A stretch of DNA of 64,000 nucleotides from Lachancea dasiensis (taxonomy: Eukaryota > Ascomycota > Saccharomycetes > Saccharomycetales > Saccharomycetaceae). The translations under genes and the position numbers were made by a program. The stretch spans positions 444,467 to 508,466 of the forward strand of contig LT598459.1 in NCBI GenBank assembly GCA_900074725.1, written 5' to 3'. The notes under the pieces are model-generated. The model was given only the letters and a program-made list of their open reading frames with translations. It was not told the DNA's origin and did no database searches. Below are positions 10,439 to 19,874 of the stretch, piece after piece (within the stretch, counting starts at the first letter, position 1; every line of letters begins with the position of its first letter).

Positions 10439-10468
10439 ATGTCTGATGATGAGTACCGTCAAAACTAA
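10439..10468 (+). promoter_or_regulatory. 9-codon upstream ORF abutting the SWD1 start
   Basis: ATG at 10439, nine codons (MSDDEYRQN), then TAA at 10466-10468 directly followed by the SWD1 ATG at 10469, in the same frame. If included in the mRNA leader, it would force termination at the very base before the main start and so could control SWD1 through leaky scanning or reinitiation. Whether transcription starts upstream of 10439 is unknown. Confidence 0.5.
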
Positions 10469-11794
10469 ATGGCCAATCTTTTGCTTCAAGATCCATTTTC
10501 AGTTCTCAAAGAATATCCAGAGCGGTTAACGCAGACGTTTGATACTCCATTGCATACATGTTGCGTTCAGTTTTCTCCTGGAGGCGATTATCTGGCAATG
10601 GGATGCTCCAATGGGGCGGTTATCATCTATGATATGGACACCGGAAAACCGATAACTATGCTAGGAAATAAAGGTGGGGGACACGTAAGATCCATTCAGT
10701 CAATACAGTGGTCGCAAAATGGTCGTTATATCTTGACAGGTGCTCGTGACTGGTTTGTGAAGATGTGGGATTTGCAGAAAGCGTGGGAACCTGCAAAAGA
10801 ATTTAAGTTCCATTCACCGATCTGGACATGCAATTGGAGCCCTGGGAAGGAATTGGGATGTGTTGTTACAGTCTACGAGGAAGACCACGCCTTTGCAGTC
10901 GACTTTAGCTTAGAAAATCCCACCGCTACCAAAATTTGTGGCTCTACTGAACGCATGAACAAAAGCGAGGCGGAATCAGAGGAAAATGTAAAGACTTTGG
11001 ATTATGGGTATACTCTGGTAGCATGCGTGCACCCCAAGCGACCCGATATTCTGATTACAGGAACCTCCAAGGGCTGGATTAAGTTATACCGTCTCTCTGA
11101 TGATCTCGTCGAGCTAGTACACACTTATAGATTTGCACATTCAAATGCGAAGCACATGATTATTTCTCAATCGGGTGATCGTTTGGCCATCAATTCAGCA
11201 GATCGTACTATAAGGCAATATTTGCTTACGATGAACGATGATCTCACAGAAATCAGCTTTATTCTCGAATATCGCTATCAAGATGTAATCAACAGGCTTC
11301 AATGGAATTGCATTCATTTCAGTAACAATTCTGCTGAATATCTAGTGGCTTCAACCCACGGATCTTCAGCGCATGATTTGTATCTGTGGGAAACTAGCAC
11401 TGGAACTTTAGTGAGAGTTTTAGAAGGCACTGACGAGGAATTGCTGGATATAGACTGGGACTTTCACAGTATGTGCATTGCTAGTAATGGATTGGAAACT
11501 GGGAATGTTTACATTTGGTCGATCACTATACCTCCAAAATGGAGTGCATTGGCCCCTGACTTCGAAGAGGTTGAAGAAAACATAGAATATCGAGAAAAAG
11601 AGGACGAATTTGATCAAATAGGACAATTGGCCCATCAGCAAGAGCTAGATCAGGCTGAGGAAGTGAAAATAGACCTGCGCTCTATGGAAAAATTTGACGT
11701 CAGGGGAAACGAAATTGATGTGAATCGCTTCATTATTCCCATTGAGTTCGAAAGCATACTCATGCTGAAGTCTTGGCATAACGAAAATGAGTGA
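10469..11794 (+). CDS. SWD1: COMPASS subunit Swd1 (RbBP5 homolog), WD40 protein
   Basis: Core subunit of the Set1/COMPASS histone H3K4 methyltransferase. 441 residues (S. cerevisiae 426). The N terminus MANLLLQDPFSVLKEYPE matches the family, followed by WD40 repeats (for example DWFVKMWDLQ, STHGSSAHDLYLWE, NGLETGNVYIWS). The strongly conserved stretch PPKWSALAPDFEEVEENIEY near residue 365 is diagnostic. It ends with an acidic and then RSMEKFDVRGNE segment also present in S. cerevisiae. The start is fixed by homology and by a stop codon immediately upstream. The neighbour downstream, CDH1, is on the same strand 187 bp away. Confidence 0.97.
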   Translation: MANLLLQDPFSVLKEYPERLTQTFDTPLHTCCVQFSPGGDYLAMGCSNGAVIIYDMDTGKPITMLGNKGGGHVRSIQSIQWSQNGRYILTGARDWFVKMWDLQKAWEPAKEFKFHSPIWTCNWSPGKELGCVVTVYEEDHAFAVDFSLENPTATKICGSTERMNKSEAESEENVKTLDYGYTLVACVHPKRPDILITGTSKGWIKLYRLSDDLVELVHTYRFAHSNAKHMIISQSGDRLAINSADRTIRQYLLTMNDDLTEISFILEYRYQDVINRLQWNCIHFSNNSAEYLVASTHGSSAHDLYLWETSTGTLVRVLEGTDEELLDIDWDFHSMCIASNGLETGNVYIWSITIPPKWSALAPDFEEVEENIEYREKEDEFDQIGQLAHQQELDQAEEVKIDLRSMEKFDVRGNEIDVNRFIIPIEFESILMLKSWHNENE

Positions 11795-11981
11795 GAATTT
11801 CTATGTCATGCATGGGATTTTAGCGCTCAAGGTCTACCCTGCTTGGTGCCCCGTGTCTAATGATTTGTTTTATCGCCGAACATCATAATAAAGAGTGTTA
11901 TCACAAACTATTTCCACAAAATAAGAGCACCAGGAGCTAAGTAGGCGGCAACGCCCGTGGGCCAACAACTATTCGAGCAAC

Positions 11982-13637
11982 ATGAAAAACCCTTTCATCA
12001 GCAATACGCCATCATCTTCGCCAATTAAGCCTAAAACGAAAAGCGGAACCAGGGTTCGCAAGCCCGATAATGCTTCGTCGTCTTCTCATTCATCGGTCCA
12101 CTCTTCACCTGTGCGAAGACCTCGATCTAACAATGGAGGATTCACCGACAGATATTTACCAAAGAGGACTGATATGGATTTGAAATCTGTAATATCCCTT
12201 GGTTCTTCAAGCCTTCCCAATTTTCTACCATCAAATTCAGATGACCAGATTGAATATCGGCGGGAGCAAGAGGCGCACGAAACTTTTGATGCCATCTTGA
12301 AGAACGAAATATTCGGCGAGAAACTATCCAATAACCCAATCGAACCTGAAGATAGCATAGAAAGGATAAAATCTACACCTTCAGCCCCGTATTACGAGCC
12401 TACCACGCCACCAAGTTCGCATCACGCCATTGATAGAGATTCCCTACTTTCACCAACGCAGAGCCCGGCGAACCCGCGGAGACTCACCTACGATCATCAC
12501 CAGAAGCCAAGCAGTAGCACAACGAGAGGTGCGAGTCTCTTGACATACTCGGAGAAACGGGCATCCAGACCATCAACCGCATCTCTGATACAAAATCAAT
12601 ATTCAAGCTCTACATCGCCCGTACGACCGGACTCTAAGAGGCTACTTCTGCTTCCAACTAAGAAGACCCGCCAGATAGCGAAAATTCCGTACAGGGTACT
12701 TGATGCACCTTCATTGGCGGACGACTTTTACTATGACCTTGTCGATTGGTCTAGCACGGATATATTGGCGGTTGCCCTGGGGAAATCTATATTCCTGACT
12801 GACAACAAGAACAACGAAGTAGCGCAATTATCGAGCACAGATGACGAGTATACCAGCCTGAGCTGGGTGGGAGCCGGCTCCCATTTGGCAGTCGGACAAC
12901 TCGACGGACTCGTGAAGATATTTGACATTGAAAAGAAGAAATGTATCAGAACCATTCCAGGTCACATAGATCGAGTTGCCTGTCTCTCTTGGAACAATCA
13001 CGTGCTGAGCTCCGGTAGCAGAGATCGTAGAATATTGCATCGTGATGTAAGGACTCCAGAGCCCTGCTTCGAAGAACTGCATACCCATACCCAGGAAGTT
13101 TGCGGGCTAAAATGGAATACAGAGGAAAACAAGCTTGCATCTGGAGGAAATGACAATATGGTTTTTGTTTACGATGGGACTTCACGAGATCCTTGCATGA
13201 AATTATCTGAACACACTGCTGCTGTGAAGGCCATTGCGTGGTCGCCGCACAGGCGGGGAATCCTTGCTACGGGCGGGGGAACTGCTGATAAGAGGCTGAA
13301 GATTTGGAACGTTAGAACAGCCACAAAAATGCACGATGTTGATACCTCGTCGCAAATTTGCAATATGGTTTGGTCTAAAAACACCAATGAAATTGTTACC
13401 TCGCACGGGTTTTCGAAATACAATTTGACCCTATGGGACGGGAACACTTTAGATCCTATAGCGGTTTTAAAGGGACACAGCTTTCGAGTACTGCATATGA
13501 CCCTATCGGCGGACGGAACGACTATAGTTTCTGGAGCCGGAGATGAAACCTTACGATATTGGAAACTTTTTGAGAAAACCAAGCCTCAAGTGCAACCAGC
13601 ATCTGCTTTGCTTAGCGCGTTCAACCAACTTAGATAA
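11982..13637 (+). CDS. CDH1: APC/C activator Cdh1 (Hct1), WD40 protein
   Basis: Activates the anaphase-promoting complex from late mitosis through G1 and selects D-box and KEN-box substrates; in the family it is switched off by Cdk phosphorylation. 551 residues (S. cerevisiae 566). The C-box DRYLPKR is at residues 56-62 after a Ser/Pro-rich N terminus with several SP sites. The seven-bladed propeller begins near residue 245 (YYDLVDWSSTDILAVALG) and includes GSGSRD-like SSGSRDRRILHRDVR and IVSGAGDETLRYWK. The protein ends in LR, corresponding to the C-terminal IR tail that docks on Cdc27. It is convergent with the zinc-cluster gene, with only 33 bp between stops. Confidence 0.96.
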   Translation: MKNPFISNTPSSSPIKPKTKSGTRVRKPDNASSSSHSSVHSSPVRRPRSNNGGFTDRYLPKRTDMDLKSVISLGSSSLPNFLPSNSDDQIEYRREQEAHETFDAILKNEIFGEKLSNNPIEPEDSIERIKSTPSAPYYEPTTPPSSHHAIDRDSLLSPTQSPANPRRLTYDHHQKPSSSTTRGASLLTYSEKRASRPSTASLIQNQYSSSTSPVRPDSKRLLLLPTKKTRQIAKIPYRVLDAPSLADDFYYDLVDWSSTDILAVALGKSIFLTDNKNNEVAQLSSTDDEYTSLSWVGAGSHLAVGQLDGLVKIFDIEKKKCIRTIPGHIDRVACLSWNNHVLSSGSRDRRILHRDVRTPEPCFEELHTHTQEVCGLKWNTEENKLASGGNDNMVFVYDGTSRDPCMKLSEHTAAVKAIAWSPHRRGILATGGGTADKRLKIWNVRTATKMHDVDTSSQICNMVWSKNTNEIVTSHGFSKYNLTLWDGNTLDPIAVLKGHSFRVLHMTLSADGTTIVSGAGDETLRYWKLFEKTKPQVQPASALLSAFNQLR

Positions 13638-13670
13638 CTAATTTTTGGAAAACCACTTGTAATCTTGAAC

Positions 13671-15581
13671 CTATATATCGGACAACCATGACATGATCTT
13701 TTCGGAATCCAAATCGGCGCTCTCAAAATTCCATTCTTTTATACTCTCTTCGAAGCTACTTCCGCGAAGTCTCTTCAGTTTCGAGTGGCATGCGGTAAAT
13801 AGTCTGCAGGATTTCAAAGAGCTGAAAGTTGGAGCAAGTGTGTCAATATGTCTCTGATTCTTCTCCCAGATCCTCTTTTTGATCGACCGCACTAGGAGAA
13901 ACCTGTTCACATCATGGCCGTCCCACATGGGCAGCAGTTTCACTTCAATTAGCGTCATTAATTCTTCTATCAAGACGAATCTGAAAGCTGACTTTTCTGT
14001 TTTGATGCACTCTAAGATATCCTCAGATATACACACAGGGAATGCATCAGATGTCGAAAGGTAGTAGTCTCGTGTAGGATTCCGGTGAATATCTTTCAAG
14101 AGAATAAAAAGATACTGCATAACTGTAGAACCCCTGGTATACCAGGCATACCTCGAGCAGCCGCCTACGGTTAGGCGTCGAACAGTGTAGAACAAAAGCA
14201 GAATTGAAAGTTCAACAATATCTTTGCTCATGGGAGATCCATTTGTGATTAGGTTATCTACGATAGCTGGTGGACGACAATCCAAACGTTCTTTAAGTGG
14301 GTTTTTTTCTGATTGTTTGACAGTTGACGGAAAGAGGGCTTTGAATCTCAAGTAGGCTCTTAACAGGAAGATGCGCAAAGTGCTGACAAAATACCTTGCT
14401 TGATCCTTGCTCAATTGCTCGATTTTGACACATAGATCCTCCACCTGCTCATTCAAGCGTTGAAATTGTTCGGTAACCTCTTCTAACGAATTTTCAATCG
14501 GTATGATTTCAGCGTCCTTATAGTGCATTATCTTTCGAAAGACCTGGTTTATCAGAAATCGACCATTAGCGAAAGCTAAATGTGATGGGGCTGGACTGTC
14601 ATCAACAAGCGGCAAATCTATGGCAACAAAAGCTTGTTCTGAGTGCATGAACTCGAGTCCAGCAACTACTGACGATGAACCTTCAAAATATAACAGATAA
14701 TGCCAAAGCACTTGATGGTAGATACGCATACTTCCTTTCGAACGGTTATTGAGTTCTCTATCAATTCCAAGCTGTTGAGCCTGACGGAGCAAAATTGCTG
14801 ACAGAGCAAGTGTCCCGACCATGTTAGGATCCAGCACGAAGTTCACAATCACCAAGCCCTGAATACATGATATTGAGGCTTTGTAAGGAAAGATAGAGTC
14901 ACGAAGAAGTGTCTGGAAAGCTGCATAGTAGTTGTTGCAGAGTAAGAGATCGGGTATTTGTCCCTCTGCAACATGAGAGTAGGCAACTGTAAACAAAATC
15001 GTGAACATAATAATCAAGTCGACTGTATCTACCTTCTGGCCATTCTGTAACGTATCATAAATACTCCTGATCTGCTGAAGCACTGCGTCTCGATCTAAAA
15101 GTGGAATTATTGGGTTTATACGGTAAAAATACGTATCCACTAAGAGATTCATGGACGCTTTACTTTCTGGGATCATGCCCTGTATTTCATCAGTGGACAC
15201 CCACATTTCTCCTTGCCTATTAAATTCTGTTATGGCGTTTCTATTGAACTCATCGTCGTTTGAGCTAAAGCCATCACTTCGACTGCGTTCCGCCAGCAAG
15301 CTGGCTTCCTGAGCCTCTATTAGGTAAGGGTAGTAGGGATCAGGTTTACGATGAACTTGAGGCTTTGAAGCTACATTTTGGCCCAAACTTTTCAGTCTCT
15401 TCAGCGGAGGCTGGCGGGGTATATCAGAGATCAAGTTTGCCCGATCAAACCCATACTCGCAGAGATCTAAAGTTTCATGCTTCTCGCAGTTATTGCATGG
15501 ATGGCCTTTATTGCACCGAAGCTTATGTTCGTAGCAATATCTACAGGACTTGATCGAGCGCCGCCTTTTGATCACCTTCAT
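13671..15581 (-). CDS. Zn2Cys6 zinc-cluster transcription factor
   Basis: 636 residues. The N terminus has a Gal4-type binuclear zinc cluster: Cys at 13, 16, 23, 29, 32 and 41 (C-x2-C-x6-C-x5-C-x2-C-x8-C), preceded by the basic run KVIKRRRSIK. The middle resembles the fungal-specific regulatory domain (VDTYFYRINPIIPLLDRD near residues 127-145, then a helical region). A possible short coiled coil lies near 365-395. I cannot assign an S. cerevisiae ortholog with confidence, and neither ancestral sister region has a regulator between CDH1 and RFA1. DNA target and ligand are unknown. It was either lost in S. cerevisiae or inserted here. Confidence 0.85.
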   Translation of the reverse strand: MKVIKRRRSIKSCRYCYEHKLRCNKGHPCNNCEKHETLDLCEYGFDRANLISDIPRQPPLKRLKSLGQNVASKPQVHRKPDPYYPYLIEAQEASLLAERSRSDGFSSNDDEFNRNAITEFNRQGEMWVSTDEIQGMIPESKASMNLLVDTYFYRINPIIPLLDRDAVLQQIRSIYDTLQNGQKVDTVDLIIMFTILFTVAYSHVAEGQIPDLLLCNNYYAAFQTLLRDSIFPYKASISCIQGLVIVNFVLDPNMVGTLALSAILLRQAQQLGIDRELNNRSKGSMRIYHQVLWHYLLYFEGSSSVVAGLEFMHSEQAFVAIDLPLVDDSPAPSHLAFANGRFLINQVFRKIMHYKDAEIIPIENSLEEVTEQFQRLNEQVEDLCVKIEQLSKDQARYFVSTLRIFLLRAYLRFKALFPSTVKQSEKNPLKERLDCRPPAIVDNLITNGSPMSKDIVELSILLLFYTVRRLTVGGCSRYAWYTRGSTVMQYLFILLKDIHRNPTRDYYLSTSDAFPVCISEDILECIKTEKSAFRFVLIEELMTLIEVKLLPMWDGHDVNRFLLVRSIKKRIWEKNQRHIDTLAPTFSSLKSCRLFTACHSKLKRLRGSSFEESIKEWNFESADLDSEKIMSWLSDI

Positions 15582-16149
15582 TTCCTGAGTTCACTGCAAA
15601 CTTAATCAAGATCTGTAAGCAATGACTTCAGCAGTTGCTTATTCAGTAGGGATAAAGAGTGCTAATAGTATCTAGCGATTTGGAATCCAGTTGAGATTCC
15701 TTTCATATCTTTCAATTGTTATCTTAGATTGTTATTTATATTGGCCATGAATTTAGGTTTTATTCATCATTTGGACGATCATAACAGCTAAATCAATAAT
15801 ATTCAGTGAAAACTATCGGACAGCATTTGAACCTGCTGACTTTGAATTAAAACCTTAGTAACATATAGCCGAAACGTATCTTGGTGTTGAAAGAAGCATT
15901 AACGATAAATGCACATAAGAATTTATTTGAAACTTTACAATTCCATTCTTTATGATTCCATTCTTACAATTCCATTTTTACATAAAATCTTCAAGGATTA
16001 GCAGAGTTTGGCAACTATCCGTTTTACGTTGATCTTATGTACCACCCATGCAAATTTTGCCCTATAGCGCAGTACATGCCTTCAATCATGCTCAATCACC
16101 AGTAAGGAATGTGCCCTACTCTGACCCGCTTAATAAATGTAGCACCTGT
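15582..16149. other. Promoter of the zinc-cluster gene and RFA1 3' flank
   Basis: 568 bp, A+T-rich. It holds a short imperfect tandem repeat at 15936-15978 (units such as TACAATTCCATTCTT, about three copies). No gene is visible. Confidence 0.6.
15936..15978 (+). repeat. Three imperfect 14-15 bp tandem units
   Basis: TACAATTCCATTCTT (15936-15950), TATGATTCCATTCT (15951-15964) and TACAATTCCATTTT (15965-15978) follow one another without a gap. It is a small local repeat between genes; no function is evident. Confidence 0.7.
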
Positions 16150-18042
16150 TTAGCTCAAGAACGTCCTGGTCAGTTCTTCAGCCAAAAAGTCAGCTTCAGC
16201 TTTGTAATCCAAGTTGTGAACATTTGCTGCGGAATATCTGATCCTTGTCTGGTCGTTATAATGATCTTCCCTCGCTCTAACCCGAAAATCGTACTGGTAC
16301 ATCTGAATTTTTTGAGTCGCTTTAGAAAACTCATCAGCGTCATTCTCTTTTAAATCCATTAGGGAGCCTGCATCCATCCCTAAAAGTAGCTCGGCTTGTT
16401 CATTGAACAAAGTCATCCACAATTGACCTGTTTCGTCAAGGACTGATATTGTAAGCATGTATCTCCATTGCGGCTTTTCATGATTGGCATCACATTTTTC
16501 GCACCTCCAAGTGCCATCAGAGTCTTGAATCACTTTCTTATTGCAGCCCTCATTCGCACACGCGGAATAAGCGAAATTATCTACCTTCAAAAAGTTAACG
16601 GCGGCTCTGATATTGAAATAGTCACCTTTTTCGCTCATTCCTAAGTTTTGAGCTTGGGCTTTGGCGATAGTCAAGCGGTTAGCAATGAACTTTTCTTTAT
16701 TGGGACCACCAGTACCAGGCTCCTGCTTCAAAGAGTGAAATTGTTGTCCACGACCGGCGGAATCGTACCATCCTTTCAAAGCATATGCTTCAGGTACTTC
16801 GGGATTGGGGTGCAACGTACTGTTGAAGCCAATAGACATTCCCTTTCCGTTGAAATCAGTAACTCGAGCTCCTTTGACGGCAAGCACTGACCCTTCCGGT
16901 AAGTTGAAATTAAGTGCCTGTTCGCCCCACAATCCGACGTTGACAGAGTAGTTGGTATCATCAACCAAAGCGATATCGCGACGATCAAACTTCTTTCCTG
17001 CTTTGGAAATGATTTCGAAGGGCGGACTAACTGTTTGAATAATGCCGAGGACGTCCACGGTTGTATTGGGCTCTAAAGTTTCCACAGCACTGACCTTGAC
17101 AAATGTAAAATTCATCTTGGGAACATCGACTTCGTCAAAACAGTCCTCAATGACAGTGTCCCGATCCAATTGAAGTTCGTAAGGGTGAGAAAGGTTCGAG
17201 AACTGAGGTTTAGACGGTTGAATCCTAGCTTTTGAAATGTAATAAACCCTTCCCTCTTGAAGCACTTCGTAATACTTGACTGCATTGTCATTGAAAGCAG
17301 TTGCCCTTATCTCACCAGAGGTGTCTAGCAAATTGACATTGAAAAGCTTTCCTTCGCCCTTTTGATTACTCCAAGTCTTGATATCTCCTTTGAATGATAC
17401 CCTTGCCTTGACTGTCCACATGTTTTGATATGGAGATAGTTGTTCAATGGCAAAAATAGGTCTACTTTTCTGAGAGGATGGTGGTTGAACGTTGCCTCCC
17501 CTTCCACCATTGTATTGGTTCTGAGGAGAGTATTGTGGAGCAGACTGGTACGATGGTTGCTGTTCCTGTTGTTGCACTGGTTTTGGAGGTTGTTGTGGTA
17601 CCCCTTGCGCAACTGCAGCTCCAGAATTAGAGTCCTCAAGGGACACAAGCTCCTGAGGATGACTATTCAAATACCCATCAATGAGGTCCGCCCCAGCACC
17701 ACGGAGTTCAGTGCTCCGCTCTAAAATCTCGATGTCATCAATCAGTAAGACGTATTTCTTCTTCTCCTGTACTATCGCAGGTTCACCACGCGTCAACCGG
17801 AAAATATCACCCACATTCAACTCCAGCTCACGCGCTTTTCGGACCGCTTCATTCCTCAAGAGCGCCTTGACCCTATCCTCGCCGTCGGAAATCACTATTA
17901 AGTTTTTTCTGTTGGGCTGAGTAGAAGGGTCGTTCTTGCGAGTTCGATGGCATTGAAAAATACCCCCAGTTGGATTTTGATACTTCTCTGGTTTGGTAAA
18001 TATAGCGCGAATATCACCTTCGCTCAGTTTGATGCCTGACAT
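16150..18042 (-). CDS. RFA1: Replication protein A large subunit (RPA70)
   Basis: Large subunit of the single-stranded DNA-binding complex RPA, used in replication, recombination, repair and checkpoint signalling. 630 residues (S. cerevisiae 621). The N-terminal protein-interaction OB fold (residues 1-125) is followed by a Gln/Pro-rich linker (about 140-190), DNA-binding OB folds A and B (NMWTVKARVSFKGDIKTWSN onward) and fold C with its zinc ribbon CANEGC...CEKC near 480-505. The promoter carries two MluI cell-cycle boxes, consistent with G1/S regulation. Identity is certain. Confidence 0.98.
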   Translation of the reverse strand: MSGIKLSEGDIRAIFTKPEKYQNPTGGIFQCHRTRKNDPSTQPNRKNLIVISDGEDRVKALLRNEAVRKARELELNVGDIFRLTRGEPAIVQEKKKYVLLIDDIEILERSTELRGAGADLIDGYLNSHPQELVSLEDSNSGAAVAQGVPQQPPKPVQQQEQQPSYQSAPQYSPQNQYNGGRGGNVQPPSSQKSRPIFAIEQLSPYQNMWTVKARVSFKGDIKTWSNQKGEGKLFNVNLLDTSGEIRATAFNDNAVKYYEVLQEGRVYYISKARIQPSKPQFSNLSHPYELQLDRDTVIEDCFDEVDVPKMNFTFVKVSAVETLEPNTTVDVLGIIQTVSPPFEIISKAGKKFDRRDIALVDDTNYSVNVGLWGEQALNFNLPEGSVLAVKGARVTDFNGKGMSIGFNSTLHPNPEVPEAYALKGWYDSAGRGQQFHSLKQEPGTGGPNKEKFIANRLTIAKAQAQNLGMSEKGDYFNIRAAVNFLKVDNFAYSACANEGCNKKVIQDSDGTWRCEKCDANHEKPQWRYMLTISVLDETGQLWMTLFNEQAELLLGMDAGSLMDLKENDADEFSKATQKIQMYQYDFRVRAREDHYNDQTRIRYSAANVHNLDYKAEADFLAEELTRTFLS

Positions 18043-18163
18043 CGTCGTTCAATTGGAATATGTGGTCTCTTTGAACTGCCTGCCCATGGGTGGCGGAGAA
18101 CCTAAAATGTGGTCGTGCTAGTTCGCAATTATAAATGGATGCATAATAAATTATGAAAAAATT

Positions 18164-18179
18164 ACGCGTTTCAACGCGT
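18164..18179. promoter_or_regulatory. Two MCB elements (ACGCGT) in the RFA1 promoter
   Basis: ACGCGT at 18164-18169 and again at 18174-18179, start to start 10 bp, about 125-140 bp upstream of the RFA1 start. ACGCGT is the MBF (Mbp1-Swi6) site that drives late-G1 transcription of replication genes in S. cerevisiae. The one-turn spacing would put both sites on the same face of the helix. Confidence 0.7.
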
Positions 18180-18299
18180 GAACAAATATCCTCCGGGATA
18201 AATTAGTGACAAGCAACGCAGTTACATATCCTAGGAACCTAAATACAATAATAAGCACAATGACTCGATTTTCGGTCAAGCTTTTCGGTCTCTAGTGAG

Positions 18300-19874
18300 C
18301 TCCTTCGTTCCACTTAAGACTATCAAACAGCGGTATCGTTTTTATCGAGGCGTACCGTCAGCGAACACACTAATTCCTCTACGTAACTCGACCATTTTAG
18401 AGCAGTCCGACCCCAAATCACTAATGTGACTGTTAATCCATTGAATTGATTAAACCAAAATTTCTCCTGTATTCAAGACTTCTTGATGCCATGAAATACA
18501 CAAATGTTGAGTTTGGATGATCATGATAAGAAGGACAACATGCCAGCGCACCCTAGGAGGGTTTGGAGTTTTAGGGCAGTTTGTGGCACAAATGGACTGT
18601 TAAATTCAATCAGATCATACCAAGTGTCTGAGGGGTTTGTTGAACAGAAAAGTCACCCAGAAGAAATTCTTTTCTATTGTGCAGCCATTAGCGCAGCATC
18701 AGCGCACAACGTGGCTGACTACCCCGAAGTTTTCTTTTTGACGACACCTAGCACCCAATTCGACACCTCTACGAATAGCAATTTAGAATAGATCGGGCTC
18801 CAAGTAGATCTCGTGAACCTTAGAGGACGACGGATCATTTTTTGGACAGTTCAGGATTTCTGTCTCCTCCGCGCTACTAATTGGACTATTGCTATACGCT
18901 TGATCGATGCGGCCGGAGTTTTAGTGGAACTAAAACATACGCCTTAGGTGACCACCATGGTCAGATCTCTTTGTTCAATTAGGTAAAAGAGCGTGCGCAC
19001 GTCTAAGACGGGATCTGATGGGGATAAGCGGTGTCATTTCTCTTGCTGAGTGGAAAGACCGCTTAGTGGAATGAAACGCCGTTGCCATTGTAGATTTAAA
19101 CAGCAAAGAATGGAAGTAACCTTAGGGTCACTTGATGTGTGAGTAGGGCCGCTTTAGTGACGACGGTCGAAACATGTTGTTGTCTTCAAGGATGGTAATA
19201 TCAAAAGGTGGGATTGGATACACTACCACCTTTTCTGCTGAAGTGACTACCACAATGGCGATCTTATCTTCACTTTCACAAAGCAGGCACTTTGGCATAA
19301 GTTCGAATGCTATGGCTTTCATTAGAAACTCTGCTTAGAGACATCTGTGAAGTTACCACTAAGGTAATCGGACCTTTGGGCAAAAGCTTGTTTGCAAGTC
19401 ATACTTCTGAACCCGTTTCTGTTTTTGACCCAACACCTAACAAAAAATGTGGTGCCAGCGCCCAGATCAGCTTGGCGTTTTTCACAGCCTTAATTAAGAA
19501 CGGTGCAACTCCAAGAAATCTTATTAACTACTCGCAGGAAACCTGAATGGAAGTTTGAGGAATTTTGTCTTCACATAGCTGGTCTGTTTTTTGCCTTCAT
19601 GCACTCGCAGGGTCTTGTCAACATTACTGATCAAGTAGCTTAATTTAATTGAAGTTTCTGTATTCACAACGACAATTGGAGTTCCGCAAAGCCAAATGCG
19701 GTTCGAAAGGAGGGTTTATGCGCTGTCTCTTATGGGCCCTGAACCATTCTCAATATATTCCGTGAGTAGTGATCCTGTTTTAAGTACGATGAGTTTAAAG
19801 TTCGCTCTCCGCATATGCCATTTTGGACCCATAGATCTTAGGTAAGAGTTGAGTTGTGAACTTCAGTTCAAGTC
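18300..19874. other. Gene-free, decayed-looking region between RFA1 and COG7
   Basis: About 1.6 kb without a confident gene. Short open frames at 18504-18791 and 19307-19546 on the plus strand have protein-like composition but no recognisable family. Another plus-strand stretch around 19190-19330 reads YTTTFSAEVTTT, which weakly recalls Ser/Thr-rich flocculin repeats. The ancestral order would place RPN14 between CDH1 and COG7, but I could not recognise RPN14 pieces. It may be one or more decayed host genes. Confidence 0.35.
18504..18791 (+). CDS. Possible small or relic ORF, unknown
   Basis: 95 residues from an ATG. No signal peptide, membrane span or known domain is seen. The sequence contains AVCGTNG and a segment AAISAASAHNVADYPEVFF. 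It sits alone in a decayed-looking region, so it may be a fragment of a former gene. I do not recognise it. Confidence 0.2.
   Translation: MLSLDDHDKKDNMPAHPRRVWSFRAVCGTNGLLNSIRSYQVSEGFVEQKSHPEEILFYCAAISAASAHNVADYPEVFFLTTPSTQFDTSTNSNLE

Noticed and set aside
13169-13582. 137-codon minus-strand frame
   Set aside because: Antisense to the WD40 part of CDH1.
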